In this document: positions 63,592 through 64,000 of the stretch, one piece after another | Layout of the letters: every line of letters starts with the position of its first letter | How positions within the stretch are numbered: the first letter of the stretch is position 1 | NCBI RefSeq assembly: GCF_002844235.1 | Contig: NZ_PGTS01000006.1 | Span: forward strand, 186,001 to 250,000 | Direction: 5' to 3' | From: Thalassospira povalilytica | GTDB taxonomy: Bacteria; Pseudomonadota; Alphaproteobacteria; Rhodospirillales; Thalassospiraceae | Length of the DNA stretch: 64,000 bases | Notes under the pieces: generated by a model | Told to the model about the DNA's origin: nothing | Databases searched by the model: none | The model's input: only the letters and a program-made list of their open reading frames with translations | Position numbers and translations under genes: made by a program

Positions 63592-64000
63592 TTACAAATA
63601 GAACCGATCAGCAAGCTGTAGCCGCCCGTCGAACCCGTCGACAAGACCAAAATCCTCGGGACAGCTGGTAAAAAGCGGCACGACCTGCATGGCGTGGCAC
63701 TGATTGGCAAGCTCGATCACGTGCCCGGCCAATGGATGCACGTTCCAGCGCCGGAAATGCGCATGGCCTTTTTCAACCATCTTGCGGGCCTCGATCGGCA
63801 TGAACCCGGTAAAGATGACATGTGCACTTGATCCCAGCCGTCCGGCATCACGCCATTTGTCAATCAGTTCACGCGCCTTGCCAAATGTCGCGCACGGCGC
63901 GTGACACAACAGCAATCTGGCACCCGGATTGAAATGCTTTGCCTTGTCCTTAAGACCGCGCAAACGGCGGATCGCATCGCCATTCACATAATCCGAACCA
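63592..64000 (-). CDS. C-terminal part of a possible metallo-beta-lactamase-fold protein (5' end outside window)
   Basis: At least 136 codons, open to the right edge, so the GTG at 63987 is not the start. The chain has 'ARLLLCHAPCATFGKARELIDKWRD', 'SAHVIFTGFMPIEARKMVEKG' and 'RRWNVHPLAGHVIELANQCHAMQVVPLFTSCPED'. The 'FTGFMP...WNVHP...VVPLF' pattern recalls the C-terminal region of beta-CASP/metallo-beta-lactamase RNA-processing enzymes. The catalytic His-x-His domain would lie outside the window. The call is tentative. Confidence 0.4.
   Translation of the reverse strand, partial: GSDYVNGDAIRRLRGLKDKAKHFNPGARLLLCHAPCATFGKARELIDKWRDAGRLGSSAHVIFTGFMPIEARKMVEKGHAHFRRWNVHPLAGHVIELANQCHAMQVVPLFTSCPEDFGLVDGFDGRLQLADRFYL

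Overview
The window reads as a chromosomal segment of an alphaproteobacterium of the Rhodospirillales, most like the marine genus Thalassospira. The taxon is inferred from gene order and protein style. The supports are the lptD-surA-pdxA-rsmA and rpsF-rpsR-DUF2232-rplI-dnaB-alr blocks, a DUF2794 protein typical of alphaproteobacteria, a ChvE/GbpR/GguAB sugar-uptake locus of the Agrobacterium-Azospirillum kind, and a groESL operon with a CIRCE element. Base composition looks uniform and moderately GC-rich. I see no insertion sequence, prophage, CRISPR array, tRNA or rRNA.

Layout. 1-4.6 kb: envelope biogenesis and housekeeping (3' end of lptD, surA, pdxA, rsmA). 4.7-7.2 kb: gmk and yicC on the minus strand, then a short-chain dehydrogenase. 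7.3-11.8 kb: minus-strand fatty-acid cluster fabD-fabG-acpP-fabF followed by mltG. 12-13.8 kb: a CBS-domain ClC channel. 14.2-25.6 kb: a long plus-strand series rpsF-rpsR-DUF2232-rplI, dnaB, alr, mlaE-mlaF, radA, cvpA, purF and an SDR. 25.7-30 kb: a small cytochrome c, then minus-strand yfgM-bamB-der. 30-38 kb is the most accessory-looking part: a lipoprotein, DUF2794, a Sel1-repeat protein, a membrane PQQ glucose dehydrogenase, a lone FliN-like protein, a Cds1-type PLP enzyme, a protein with the R-S-E pattern of cholera/pertussis-type ADP-ribosyltransferases, and an unknown helical protein. 38-45.5 kb: hsp20, an old yellow enzyme homologue, an orphan TRAP solute-binding protein overlapping a membrane diguanylate cyclase, and groESL. 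45.7-52 kb: a large unknown lipoprotein, glmS, glmU, gph and a secreted Cys-containing protein. 52.2-59.4 kb: sugar-acid dehydratase, gguB, gguA and chvE, divergent from gbpR. 59.5-64 kb: an unknown exported protein, an AAA_28 ATPase, an exported SNase-like nuclease, msrB, a Pnkp-phosphatase-like HAD protein coupled to a histidine phosphatase, and a gene cut by the window end.

How parts work together. Envelope functions recur: LptD/SurA/BamB/YfgM for outer-membrane protein and LPS export, MlaEF for lipid transport, GlmS/GlmU/Alr/MltG for cell wall. The sugar locus pairs a periplasmic monosaccharide receptor and ABC transporter with a divergent LysR regulator and a dehydratase that fits L-arabinonate or a similar acid. 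Proteostasis genes carry visible heat-shock control: a sigma32-type promoter before hsp20 and CIRCE before groES.

The observations I rate most worth following are the predicted ADP-ribosyltransferase (36691-37467), the TRAP-receptor/diguanylate-cyclase pair (40219-43136), four helically phased 10-bp repeats between glmU and gph (50787-50826), and the structured rpsF leader (14175-14268). All functional calls rest on sequence reading; no database search was run.
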